In this document: positions 26,900-39,595 of the stretch, piece after piece
How positions within the stretch are numbered: the stretch's first letter is position 1
Layout: each line of letters starts with the position of its first letter
Assembly: GCA_023105745.1 (NCBI GenBank)
Contig: JALGQZ010000007.1
Span: 53,487,569-53,551,568 of the forward strand
DNA from: Austropuccinia psidii
Lineage: Eukaryota; Basidiomycota; Pucciniomycetes; Pucciniales; Sphaerophragmiaceae
Direction of reading: 5' to 3'
Length of the DNA stretch: 64,000 nt
Position numbers and translations under genes: made by a program
The notes under the pieces: model-generated
The model's input: only the letters and a program-made list of their open reading frames with translations
What the model was told of the DNA's origin: nothing
Databases searched by the model: none

Positions 26900-28948
26900 T
26901 ATAATGTAGCCCAATCTTAGAGCTGGCATTTTCATCACAACTTTGATGACTGAGGTCTGGGTCTTTTACCACGTGATTTTAGCTCAGAATTATTCTTTAA
27001 TGAAACGGTCAGGTGAGATACCTTTTAATGTTCACCAGAGGCCAAATTTCGTTTAGAAGGAACTTAGCATCAAGTCACGCCAGTTCTTTTCATCTCAGCA
27101 CCTGAGGGTTGAAACTTTTACAACTAGAGTGGCAAAATGATGAGAGCCCCACATGAGGGAGCCTTTCTCAGCTAGTTTGTGAGAAGTTGGAGAGTTTAAT
27201 TTGGGGTTCTGGGTCCTGAGCTCCATACAGGGTGTAAGGTTTTGGCTACAATAATTTGGCGGCAGATACGTCAAATTTGAAACTCGGCCAATTTTTTACA
27301 TTTACCCCGCTGAATATTCTTACTCTTGACATGACGGCGCAGTCCGGAGGGAAGAAATTACAGCAAGTGAATAGCCTTTGCCACAAACGCAGCTAGTTTT
27401 GAAGAGCAAGGGAAGATTTGGTGTCATCACTTGTATATCCCTCCTCATTCACAAGACTTTACAATGCAAAAAGCTCAAAAGTATGAAGTTTCACTTCAGA
27501 GGTCGATGTTTCGTGTAAATACCCAGATTCGCAGTACCTACAGGCAGAGGGTCTTATGATAGGCAACATGGCATGCTAAGGCTGATACTTTCGCCATCGA
27601 CTTGATGTCTTCAATGATGATGACATGGCCCAATTACTTGACATGATGAGGCAGAAAAACCAATGAATCACGGAGTTTTCTAGGGAGAGAAGCATCGGGA
27701 AATGCAACGCTTTTCTCTGGAGCTCAGCGCTGTTGGGCCCCTTGCCGTCCAGTCTGATGAGGCCTAGCACGACAAGCTACCTCAAAAACTACGCTGATGT
27801 GTTTTCGTTTGCTGATTTGCCGGTTGCGTTATGATGAAACTTGTCTGTCAAGCCTCATTTACTGTGCATCTTCAGATGCTCGATGAAACTTGTATTTTTC
27901 CTCAAGACAGTGCGAATCGCCCTGACACATACCGCACTAGAACAACTCAAGAACTGGAGAGGTGACTCAGCTTCTGCTTCCAAGGCTTTTCTCCGCAATA
28001 GCCAACCTATAGCCAGCAGCATCAATACAGGGCCTGCTTGCGCAGTTGTTTCTGGAGCATAATCTAGCCTTACTAGTCTGGCAAGGAAGAGTATCCTGTA
28101 CTCTTGAGAGTGCTAGCGAGTAGAATATTTTCAGTAGCCCAGAGCTCTTGTCATCGATATAAAGAGCTAGGCTGCCCTATTGTCGTGCCTTGTAATCACT
28201 GAAAATTCTTTGAATAAAAAAACCTGTCACTCCTTACTCATAAGATTTTAAGAAAGGTTGGTTTGTCGATGCTCTCGCATCAGGTTATCCTTAGCTGAAG
28301 TTTCGATTATCTGATCAGATACCTTCTACCAACTTTCCACTAACCTTCCGCCCCATTGCTCTTTGAAAACTCCATCACTGCTTTCTGCTTCCTGGAGAGC
28401 CAAACGCATCTCACACGTCACGCAGGATCTTCTCACTGTGCCGGCACCCGGAATACGCATGAAGAAAAACCCTGAGCGCGGTTGAAATCGTAAGTCAGAC
28501 TTATGAGGGACGAAAGTATCTTCTTTTATGTTCAATGGAGGTAGTGATGGCTGTCTTCAAAGATTTACTGGGCTGTTACGATATTTGAAACCTTGAGAAT
28601 TTTTCGGGGAATCAGTCAGGAATTTAGGAAAATTTCTCCATACTAACATTTTTGCTATGCTTCCAGAGGACGTTTGTTTAGGGTTCTATAGTCGGTTTCA
28701 TGACGTTAAACATAGTATCAATTATCCTGTGAGTAGTTCAAGAAAAAATGAAAATACTAAAAATTTTAGACTGTAATAGGTTTCATAAATCTTCATATCA
28801 TCTCAATCCCTCCCTCTTTAGCACTGTTTGCACTTCCGTAACTCACGTGAGTAAAAAAAATTCTCATAACGTGGCTTTTAAGATGTCCTCGGGAAATTAA
28901 ATATGGTTGCAACTCGGTGATATGACACCTTTTCGTTTGCTTCGGGAG
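26900..28948. other. GC-richer segment upstream of the transporter; no coherent gene, 5' exon(s) unresolved
   Basis: Base composition changes visibly near 26900 and stays more GC-rich through the transporter. Open pieces exist but do not join into a convincing gene: plus 27397-27558 (54 codons without a stop), plus about 27580-27655 (with DVFNDDDMAQLLDMM), plus 27841-28062, and minus 27576-27770 and 28326-28535. It may be the promoter and leader of the transporter, a decayed gene, or a gene with unusual introns. The start exon of the transporter must lie here. One weak candidate is the ATG at about 28709 (MTLNIVSIIL) before a GTGAGT donor, but its phase does not fit the next exon. Confidence 0.4.
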
Positions 28949-31225
28949 TCAAGATTGCGGCTTTTTGTGTGAGTGGAAGAAAACACCTTGGCAGCTGGAT
29001 TAGTTGATTGATCGGCGTCATTTGCAAGGGAATAATAGGGTGTTGGCTATGTGGCAGCTCTTCGAGGATTGCTCGACAAAAACTGTAGAAAACAGATTAA
29101 TCGGTTAAACGTGTAGGCTTCAGCCCTTCTGAGTATCGAGACTTGCGTGGCACTTCAACTTACTCAGACCCTTTTCTATTAGAGGATTTTTTACTCCTGC
29201 TTTAATATTTGAAAAGGTAGCATTTTCTTTGACGCCAGAAATGTTAGCTCAACTTTGGAGTTCGTATGCCTTCCCGTTATTTTTCTCAAATTTCTTAAGG
29301 CAAGGGCACCTAACTAATTTCGTCCAACAGTCGTTCCAGTCGGTTTTGTGGTTGTCACTTCCACGTCCTTCATCATGGCTTGGAGCTTTGCAAAAATCTT
29401 TCGCCTGCCAACTTATGCACGCAATTTAACACTAGCGGGAACAATGTTCATGAATACAAACAGCATTCCGATTGCTTTGATGCAAAGCTTATCGGCCGCC
29501 TTACCGAGGCTTAAGTCCGGTGTGAATGATACTCCTGACAAGGTATGTTCAAATCCCAAAAGGCCTTCCAAATTTATTTAATTTAAAAGAATCTCTGAGG
29601 ATGCGGACGTGATTTAGGCGTTGGGAAGGGCAGTGTCCTACCTAGCTGTCTATTCCCTTTTAGGTACCCTTTTGAGATGGTCTTATGGAATTCAACTTTT
29701 TGAGACTGCAAATGGAGAGACCGGAGATCACTCGGTGATAAAGAAACCTCACGAGGATGTTCACGAAATCCACATATCTTTGGATGGCAAAAATAATGAA
29801 GAAAACTCGTCTTGGTCCATCTCTAGGCAAAAGCCAAACGATCACTCCGAATCGGTCGAAGCTGTAGTGCTTAGTATGGACTCAATACGAACTCTCAACC
29901 GAAAAGACCTTTCAAGAAGTCAAAATAGTGTAGAGGCTGCGCCGAAATTTGATTCCCCTAGGTAGGTTGAAAATTTTCAACCACCGAAAACTATATGGTG
30001 CAAAGCTAGAATAAATTTGCACAAAACTAATAATGTATGAATCTTTGATCTGGACTGAAGGGCACCAAATGGAGAAGTACAAGGGGCGATAGGAACGGCT
30101 CCAAGTGGCTTTGGGCTAGTTAAAACTACAAAGGGCGAAGTCAATGAAGCAGAGAAAGAAAATGGTCAAAGCCAAAATCTTCAGGAAGTGCCTCTTGGGG
30201 ATACCGGACACCAACCAGCTGAGTCTAGAGATCCCGAAAAAGGGGAGCCAGAAGCAGCCATCGTTACAAAAAGGATATTTCTTCTGAATGCGTTTTGGAC
30301 ACGTTTGCACTTGCTTTTTCCTCCTCGTTTCCGGGCGTTTTTGAACAACTTCAGACAGCTCATAAATCCCCCATTGTAAGATCGTTTTGGTTTTCGTTGT
30401 GCAGCGAGCTGTGGCTTAAGTCTTAAGACTCCATCTGTACTAGACTCTCTGCTGTCGCTGCCATCGTGATCGCAAGTATTCCCCCCATTCAACAGGGACT
30501 TAGAAGGATTGAAATGTTCCGACAGTGAGGACTTTCTTTTTTCTGCTGGGATTCCCAAAAAACGAAGGCCAAAAAAAACCTAATCATCTGCTTTTGTTCA
30601 TTTTATTTTTATCTTCAAGTTTTATCCAGTCGGCTGGGAATGTTTCCATCCCTCTAACGCTTGTAGTATTGGGTAAGTCTTGTGGATCTTTCTTCCTTCT
30701 GTTAGTACAAAAGATCCATGTTGAAGCTCTTTTTTCTCCTCCTCAGGTTCTTTCTTTAGCCAAGCCTCACCCAACGAAAAATTGAATGAGAAGAATGAGA
30801 AACTTTTGGAGCTCAGAAAATATGTTACGAGAAAAAAAAACTTATCGGAACGCAAAAAGATAATTTTCTTAACGTTATTTTTGCGCCATTTGGTAGTTCC
30901 TTTAATATTGTTGCCGCTCCTCTTCCTGATGGTCAAATTTTCGCTGCTTTCAATAGTCAAAGACCCCGTTTTTTTGATGACGTCTGTTTTAATAATTGGT
31001 GCACCACCTGCGATAACATTAGCACAAATGACATCGAAAAGTAGTGGGGATTATGATAGAATCGTCTCATCTTTACTTCTGTGGTCATTTTCCTTGATTA
31101 CGTGAGTGCGATGACGCCTTTGATCTTTGAACTGCTTTTGTGACTTATACCAACCCCTGTCTAGGCCCTTTACGACGATCCTTTTGGTTACGTTAGCCAT
31201 GGCGATACGGGAAGCTCAAATCTGA
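28949..31225 (+). CDS. Auxin-efflux-carrier (AEC/PIN-like) family membrane transporter, spliced; first exon not resolved
   Basis: Exons inferred from reading frame and splice sites: about 28949-28968, 29039-29112, 29183-29259, 29331-29542, 29618-29961, 30061-30375, 30444-30524, 30620-30672, 30747-31101 and 31165-31225 (TGA). Nine introns of 63-99 nt, all GT-AG, several with CTAAC/CTAAT branch sites, join in phase with no stop, giving at least 529 residues. Family landmarks in order: GVGYVAALRGLLDKN, INRLNVGFFTPALIFEKVAF, IVPVGFVVVTSTSF, MNTNSIPIALMQSL, a polar central loop of about 200 residues, PPLLSAVAAIVIASIPP, FIQSAGNVSIPLTLVVLG, and IGAPPAITLAQMTSK before the last helix. Fungal members are integral membrane proteins (yeast relatives are linked to the ER); the substrate is unknown. 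The N-terminal half of the first helix needs an upstream exon. AATAAA at 31379 could serve polyadenylation. Confidence 0.85.
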
Positions 31226-34200
31226 CACAACATTTTCAAGGCGAGAATAGTTCTATACAAAGAGTAGCAAAGTTGGTGTTTTGCGCAAAATATTTGTCGA
31301 GGAATCGGTAGGGTCCGATCTGGTGTCAAACTTCAAAATAATTTAATGTATAAATTCGTTGTATTGTACTCATGTGCAAATAAACTAGATATTAATTGGT
31401 CACTGTAAATTACGGATATGTAACTACTGGTGATATATTACTCATGATAATGGTATGATGGCACATAGGATTCAGAAGGGGATATTGCATGGTAAAAATT
31501 ACTAGATGCTGAACAAAAACTCAGATGTAGCCTACACAATTTTCTGAAGTTAAAAAACGAAACGTTAATATTTAACTTTGAGCGAGCAGTATACAAGCGG
31601 AATAATTCCTTTTTGGGACTGAATTTAAATGTCAAACATATGTAAAACTCATGAACTCAAGCTTACAAGAAATCTCCAACACTAATTTCATAGAACACCC
31701 AATGGAGCAAAAATTGCAATTTAATATGAAGGTTAGTTGTGGAGCTAAAAGTATAGATTTTCTATCCAGAGTCAAATTCAACCGCGTTTCTTGAAAGATT
31801 TGGAAGCCACTTAGGATCTTTTTTCATTCAAAATCTTTTAATGCGGTAAAAACAGCGAAAGCTACTTTTTTTGCATCATGTTTAAACAATAGACTAAATC
31901 AAGATATTAAATTGGAAATTCATTGTTTGAACGAAATTTAAAACTGCGCTTTATCAAGATGACCATGAATTAAACACAAAAACATGTGAATATCCCATTA
32001 TTGATTACATATATACGAATTGAGGAGTCTCAAATGTAGCAATTCCTGCATTATAAAACTCAATTCTATTTTTGGCACAAATCCCACATTTAATGTTTGA
32101 AGATTTCAGGTACAAGTCAAAACCTACATTTTCGAGACAAAAGACTATATCTTTTCAAAAGGCTCTCCTTTTCCATCTAGATACCATAATTAGGAATGAT
32201 TGAACTTAAAAGCTTGATATATCACTCCATCTTCATTCAAACTAACATGAATAATTCAATTTTTTTCAATACTTATTATTTACTTAGAGTCAATTCAGAA
32301 TCATTCTAAATACAACATCCTCTGAAGCATGAATTTAGGCCTTAGCTTTTTGAAATTATAATTATGCCTTTAAAATTGAAAACAGATTTTGACCTTGAAA
32401 ATAATAACCTTTTAATAACTTCAATTTATGGCAGAGTAGATGCGAAGCAGGATTATTTCAGTTTCCCACCATATATTTACAAAAAGGTATTTGACGAAAA
32501 TATAGGGATATCATCCCAATAAAACATTTTATAATACATATTATTCATTCTGAATAGAATTTGAAAATATTGAATATGTAATAAAATGCTATTATGAATT
32601 TGGCTTGAAGCATAATAATATCAAAGCTTTATTGATTATTTGTATGATCGTTCCGAATTTGATAATATAGGCATGCTGTTTGGGGTCAGCTATGAGGCTA
32701 TGTTGATATGTACTCACTATATTATTTGATCTTTATTGAATTAAAATAGAGGATTAATCATTTATAAAAATAAGTAAAAAGGGGATTAAACCTCAACTGT
32801 TATTCAAGGACAGAGATATCCAAAAATAACTGGTTTTATAGATTTTATTTGGATATCCTTATTGGAAATAATACAAAATGAGGAGTAGTATTTTGATTAT
32901 AAAACAAAGTGTTCATCAATTCAAAATGATGATGCAAAAAATATTCTATACTCAATCCTGAAGATATAAACACTCAATGTTAATCCTAATTCTTTGTGAT
33001 ATTAATAAGGAGCTTTCTGAATTTGATGTTGCCACCAAAGGGTTAATCCTTCTTCCAAAACTTGAAAATGTTTCAACTCCAGTGTTTACAGTAATGGTTT
33101 CTTCAAAAAATCAATCTGATTTCTCATAAGGCTTATTCAGATTATCTAATGATAATTCAAGTATATGAAGATATTTCCTCTCAAAATTAGAAAAGAAATT
33201 ACTTGAAACTTTTTGTTTTAAATATAATGTGCTAATATGGAACAAAGAATGGAGATATTGAGAAGAAAATGATCCTGATTGAGAAAAATTGGAAATAAAA
33301 TGTATGATTCACAACAATTACAATTATTTATCAATAGAAGAATCATTTCTTTATTATTTGTACTTTTTTCTCAAATAGCTGATTAAATTTTTGGTATTTT
33401 TGATTATAATGAAACACATTGATTGAAAGAATATTAAAAATAAAAAACTCATAGATTTATTGCAATTTGAAAAAAATACCTAGCTTCTTGAAATTACAGT
33501 TCTCTGGTTGGAAATATCAGATAGTTCAATTTTTGGTTATTTTGCAAAACAAAATTTCGGAAAGAAATTCTCTTTAAAAGAAAACTGATAAGAAGTTCAA
33601 TTAATAAATACAAACCAATATAAACTATTATGTAAAGAATTTGAGAACCGCTTTTTGAGACCTTTTAAAGCTTTATATGTTGTTAATACTTGTATTCCTA
33701 CCTTTTTTTATTGAAAATTAAATCTTGAACTACAGTGGGTAATACCTCTGGAAGTTTCTTATCAGTGTTGTAAGAATTTTTCTTTTTTTGGGAACATTCA
33801 TTTAAAATTTGTTCTGAATTTGTTTTTGGTGAGTTCAGGTGGTGGTTTTTCTTCTATGACTCAATTATATCATCCATTTTTTAGATAAAGTTTAATTTTG
33901 AGTTTTTTAATAAATAAGAGTCCATGATCAATGTTTTTGAATTGACATTCAATGAAGTTTGAATTTTCTTTTTGTAATTAAATTAAAAACTCCTCATGTG
34001 GAATAACTAATAATTTTCAGAAATATAAGAGTAACTTTCAAATATTTTATTGACCATGATGACCTTGAACAGTATTTAATTTTATTTACTTGTTGAGTAT
34101 TTAGTTTGACCTGAAGCTAGGATATAAGTTGCATCAATGACTTATTCTTAACATTGATTTTAAAAATTGTTAATGAAAAAATTTATGAAAAGGCTCCAAC

Positions 34201-37200
34201 CATTTAATTTTGAGAAATTGTCATTCTCTTGTGTAATTCCTTCAATACTAAATACTAATTAAATTTCATAGATAAAGTAGAAGCTCTATTTAACATATCA
34301 AGTTGATTCTATTTCATTGGAAACTTTTTAGATTTGTTTCATAATCCAGAAAGCTTTAAATTCAGGAAACCCATTTCAGTCTTTTAAAAAAATAAAAATT
34401 TCAAATAACCTTTTTAATACGAAATAGGTTTTTTCCAAATTCACACTTTATCCTTCCAATATATCTCATATCTGCAGAAATTCATTATTACATTCTTGTT
34501 AGCAAATATAGTAATGATTTTATTTGTTTTTTGGCTTTAATTATTGAGTAATTCTATAATATCCTTCCTTTGATCAAGCCATGAACCATTTTCTGAATCG
34601 GTCCAAAAGATACCCATTAATAACTAATACTCACTGCAATCGGTGAAAGATTACACTTTCTTTAATAAAAACTAATCAAAACTAATGAGAGTGGTAGTTT
34701 TTGATAACTTTGAATCTACCTCATTTGAAAGAAGAATTCAATAATTTGACCATTAAATACATAATATACTCAAAAGGAAATTTAAATTCCTCTTGGCCAA
34801 CAATAGTTTCTGGATGGAAATGGGATTTTAGTGAAAGACATGAAAGAATTGGAAAAACTTTCATTTAATGAAACAAATTTAAATATTCTCTTGAGAGCTT
34901 TCAGCAAGGTTTCAATTTAGAAACTGGAAGAGTTAAGAAAGGAGAATCCCACACCCCCCGTAAAGTCAAAAAAATCAAGAAAAGACTGACTCATTATCAT
35001 CTTATTCTCATGATATCCAGCTAAAAATGATATATATGAATAAAAGATTTCATGAAAATTGAGTGTTAAACTGGAATTATGTTCAAGGAGATACACAAAT
35101 ATTTGATTATAGGGCTATTCAAATGTCTATTCTAAACCTCAGGCCTCATCTTGGTGAAAAGAATGAATCAAATTACAAGTTAAAATAAAAATAATTTAAT
35201 TTTTCATTGAAAAGAAATTATATCAAATAAGTATTTGAGTCTCAAAGTTCTTTTTGAGAAGTGAACTCAAGGATATTTCAAGCCCTAAATCGCCACAGAA
35301 AATTATTTCATTAAACTAATATTTATGGGTTTTTAAGTGGAATCCTAAGATGAAAATGGGTAAAATTTCAATGTGTGACCAAAATCATTCAAATTAAAGA
35401 ATATTTTAACAATTTCAAGTTCAAATTTAAAAATAAGAAATTCATCCAAAAATAATATTATAATAAAGAAAAATATAAAATATTTTGATATTTTGGAGCT
35501 CCCCTATTTGTGTGATTTGATAAGGCATTCCTTTAGGGGGAAATAAAAGTTAATATGTTTTGAATTACAGAAAGTATCCTGTATCCAAGGGTCATAATGA
35601 TTCCTTTCTTAAGGCTCTGAATCTCACAAAATAAATCCTCCTCTTGCGCTCATTAGTCAATATTCAATAATGATAATCGTACTAAATCTGGATAAATAAT
35701 ACTTTAGAAGTCTTCATAAGGACCAATCAATAGCCAGTAATGGTATGTTTTGTAATCAAAAAACCGAATAAGAGCCTTGGGACAGCCTATAAGCTTCATT
35801 TTTTGGATAATAAGATAAGATAATAATACTTTATTATTACATTTATTTGTTAAATTGATATTTATATTGAGCTATTAGGTAATAACAATATTGAGCTTGG
35901 GTCTAAGGTGTAATGAAATTAGTTGATGTTTGAAGTTTGTATTAGTTTTATGATTCTTAGAGAGTAACTTAAATGTGATATCCCAAGTTATGCCTATTGA
36001 CTATTTGATTTTTTTCATTGATAATTGGTAATATTTAGTACTGCTGAGGTCATGTGAAAATCATCATAAGAATAGCTGATTTTAATATCTTTTATTGACA
36101 TGCTATTATAGCTTATCATAATATTTGTGATAGTGATGTTTGTTGATAAAGAATATATGATATTCAATTATGAGCTACTGAGATTCCTCAATACTATTAA
36201 TAATAATATGATCCTAATATTTGTGAATTTTAGATCAATTTATAACATAGTGTGAACCATATGTTAAATACTATTAAGATATGAGAGATTTTATTTCCAA
36301 TATAAGTAGACCTTCGGTTAGCTACTATAAATAATGAGTGACTGTAGATATCCTATTAATATTTTATAATTACAATATAGAATTAGAATAAAAACTAGTT
36401 GATCTGGTACCTAAGGGATTGTTTGAATAGTCTCCCTCTTTTTCTATAATTTAGAATGAGAAAAAATTGTATATTGGGGGAGAGGAGAGCCTATTTATTT
36501 TGAATTAACTATATATGTGTTTACCTGAGAGCTTTTACGTTCCACTTTTGAAATCTAATCTTACCATTTGGGTTATTCTTCTGGTGTTTTTTTCTTAATA
36601 AATCTAATGTGGCTTAGTTGATACACTGGTTTAGTGAACTTGTGCAGAGTTGAGTGATTATTTATGGTGAAATGCTTCTTTAATGATGAAAATTGAAATT
36701 GGTTTCATGGGGATATCCTGGGCTATTTATTAATTATATTTCATAAATCTTTTGATAAGGTAATTTAATTACCTAGTTGATTTCTGGGTGTATGCGGGTA
36801 GTGTGTAATTCATAAATGAAATATGCTGTGCTAGCTCTTGATTCGGTTAAGGATGCACTAGGTAAGCTGATACACATTCTACAGGGATTAGTAATCTTAT
36901 ATGACTTGATTCTTACATCAATGTAATTTATACCAGATGTGTTAATGCATGTGGTTGTGTATGAGAAATTAAAGAATCTTTTGTGATGATGAGAACTCTG
37001 GTGGATTTGAGATTTTTATTATAGTTTAGGGATTTTTAATTTACTTAAGGTGTGTTCAACATGGCTATTACTAAGTTTTGTTGCATTTAATCGGTTTTGA
37101 TACCTTTTGTTTCTGATCTTATGGTGTAAACTGAATATTTTGAGGGCCTGATGTATAAAATTGGTCCCATAACCCCACAATGTTCGGTTTTATGATTATT

Positions 37201-37725
37201 TCTGTTCAAGTACATGATAACAGCATGTTTAAGGGTAAATAATTCTCTTTTTTATAAGTCTTAGATGTTTAATTTTTTGATTGGCTCAATGATAAAGGAT
37301 ATATTTACTGAGGTGGATCTGAAACCAAAAAATCAGGTATTGAATACTGCAGTATCAAATTATTTCTTTTGAAAATATTTCAGATATTTATTTTGAATAA
37401 TTCTTTTATCTATAATTTTTCCTCATTAATTATTTCAATTATTTCTTCTCCTTTTTTTGTGCGTACCATACAGGAGATCCCTCTCAATCAAGTTCTCTCT
37501 CTAGGAGAGTTTTTTGTAAGTGAGTTTAGTAGCTAAAAGTTAAGGACAGGATTTCCACTTCCTCCGCCTGGGGGTCTCCTACATATTAGGAATTAACCAC
37601 ACCAGATTTCACCTGGTAAACACTACCCCTGTCATCCAGCCCCTAGGGGCTCAGATTGTGGCATACCATTAGGCCTTGCCCTTCAATTTTTTCCAGATAT
37701 TCTCCCAATGAAATAATATAGGTCT
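31226..37725. other. AT-rich intergenic DNA, no gene seen
   Basis: The first 150 bp probably hold the transporter 3' UTR. After that I see no coding region or element with recognisable ends. A GC-richer patch at about 37465-37690 (CCGCCTGGGGGTCTCC, then CCAGCCCCTAGGGGCTCAG) stands out next to the retrotransposon insertion and may be a fragment of another repeat. Confidence 0.5.
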
Positions 37726-37730
37726 ATTTG
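37726..37730. repeat. Target-site duplication ATTTG, left copy
   Basis: ATTTG directly precedes the LTR start TGTAAGG and is repeated directly after the other LTR at 53597-53601. Five bases is the normal duplication length for Ty3/gypsy integrases. Confidence 0.85.
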
Positions 37731-39572
37731 TGTAAGGTGTGGATATGAAACTTTGATAAAAAATCAAGTACTTTTCCTGTCCTCAAAATTTGTATAAGGT
37801 AAAATTCAATTAAAAATAGTAAGAAATATTATTTTTAAGAGAAAACACGCCAATTTTATTGTTTATAACTTTATTAGTATAAAACAATAATATTATAAAA
37901 ATTTATTGTTTTACCAACAATAAAAATTTATCCAAAAAATACTCTACAAGAGATATTTTAAGGCTACAAAAGAAATTTCTTCAAGAGCAATTTCAATTGG
38001 AATTAATTGAGCAAAGAGCTGCAAGCAATTGATTAAAGAACAGAGTCTTTAAAAAGAATATTAAAGAGAAAACACGCCCAAAAGTGACCAGAGTGAATTT
38101 GGAAACAAAGTGACAAAGTTAACAGTGATGAAAGATGCTTTAATTCACTTATGGGGTGGTTCAGGGGTAAAAAATGATTATAAGAGTTACAAACAATGAT
38201 TATAATGATTTTTTCACGTGGTTAAAAGGTTCAAAATGATTTAAAAAGGGTGGTTGGAATCTTTTATTGATTGGTTTAACAGTTTTAAACTAATTAATAA
38301 AAGGAAAAGATTCTAACATGAAGAGAAAAGTGGGGCAAAGAAGACATTCTTTTATATCCATCAATTCTCTTACCCCAAAAGTAAAATTTACTCTTGTCAG
38401 TCGTGAAAAACAGTCTGACAACAGAAAAGCCAATTATGGCATCATTGAACCCTGGTTTAGACCAAAAAAGGGCTGGTTTAAGCCATTTTTAGCCATTTTT
38501 AGCCATTTTAGACCCTTAAATCAGCCATTACTATAGCAATACCAGGCCTAGAGCCTTCAAAACACGTCAGAATGTGTGTCAGAGGCGTAGAAACCAGTTA
38601 AAACTGTTTTTACTATGATTGTTTTATCTTAAGGGTAGTTTTACCCTCTTGGCAACAGCTAAAACTACCCCAGTTGGTATCAAAACCTCATCATCAATTG
38701 AGTTCACAGACCCTGTAACTCAATTCCAGGCCAAAAGTGATGAACTTTTGCGTGAATTTTGACATCCCACGCCTGTCAGCAAGGATTTTGGGGGTCTAGC
38801 TCCCCCTTAGAGCTGGAGTTCCTTTTCCCCCCCAAATTTAATCTTTCCAATTTATTTTTTCCTTTAATTCCTCATCATGTATTATACCTATAATTCACAT
38901 ATGTAATTCAATTCAATTGTACAGCACGATACAGTAATAATTGACACCTCATATTTAAATCAAAGTTCACTTATGTAATACACGCGCACATTTTGACATT
39001 TCAATTGAATTCAATTGACAATACTTTAATTCCTCATAACTTCTAAACTAAACACAACACCTCAATTTTAACACAAAATTTGATGGTTAACACCACATGT
39101 GGTGCGAATTAAATTAAGGTTTTGAGGATTTTCAACTTTTGTATTGAAAATACTAAAAACTTAATTTAAGCTTATTTAGAGTTGAGTTACAAGAATTTCA
39201 CTCAGAGGTGATCCCACCTGATTTTTTATGAGGAATCCAATGGTGAAATAAATCTTATGTGTTTATTTATTGGATAAAAAGTTATGATAATTTTTATATA
39301 ACTTTTTTCCAAATTTATTTATTTTTTCACAATTTTGTTAAAATTTTATTTTTACTTAATTTTTTCAAGTATAAAAGTAATTTTATACTTACAAAATTTA
39401 ATGTATTTTTTTATTTTTAAATTGTAATTAATTTTTTATTTTTAATATAATTTTATATTTATATTTTGATTTTTATTTTAATAATATAAATAAATTTATT
39501 TTATTTATATTAATATGTTATTTTTTATATTTGTGGTCTTTTGGGTATATGAAATTACCTCTAAGGCTCACA
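37731..39572 (-). repeat. 3' LTR of the composite Ty3 element
   Basis: It runs from TGTAAGGTGTGG to CTAAGGCTCACA in plus reading (element orientation TGTGAGCC to CCTTACA). It contains three tandem copies of AGCCATTTTT near 38487-38515 and a TATA-like GGATATAAAAG on the minus strand at about 38349-38359. Compared with the 5' LTR it keeps C or G at seven sites where the other has T or A. Confidence 0.9.
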
Positions 39573-39584
39573 TTCCCTCCCCCT
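39573..39584 (-). promoter_or_regulatory. Polypurine tract (plus-strand primer site)
   Basis: On the minus strand AGGGGGAGGGAA lies directly against the 3' LTR start TGTGAGCC and just after the pol stop codon, the normal place for the RNase H-resistant primer of second-strand synthesis. Confidence 0.85.
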
Positions 39585-39595
39585 AAAAAAGAATA

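Noticed and set aside
27331..27558. Small two-exon gene beginning MTAQSGGKKLQQ
   Set aside because: The joining intron would be only 30 nt, and the second exon meets two stops soon after. No family was recognised.
37465..37690. GC-rich patch as an rRNA or tRNA fragment
   Set aside because: No conserved rRNA motif or cloverleaf could be read. It is probably a fragment of another repeat.
38318..38536. 72-codon ORF repeated at 52342-52560
   Set aside because: It lies inside the LTR and is repeated only because the LTR is. Its tail is a 10-bp tandem repeat, and it shows no coding character.
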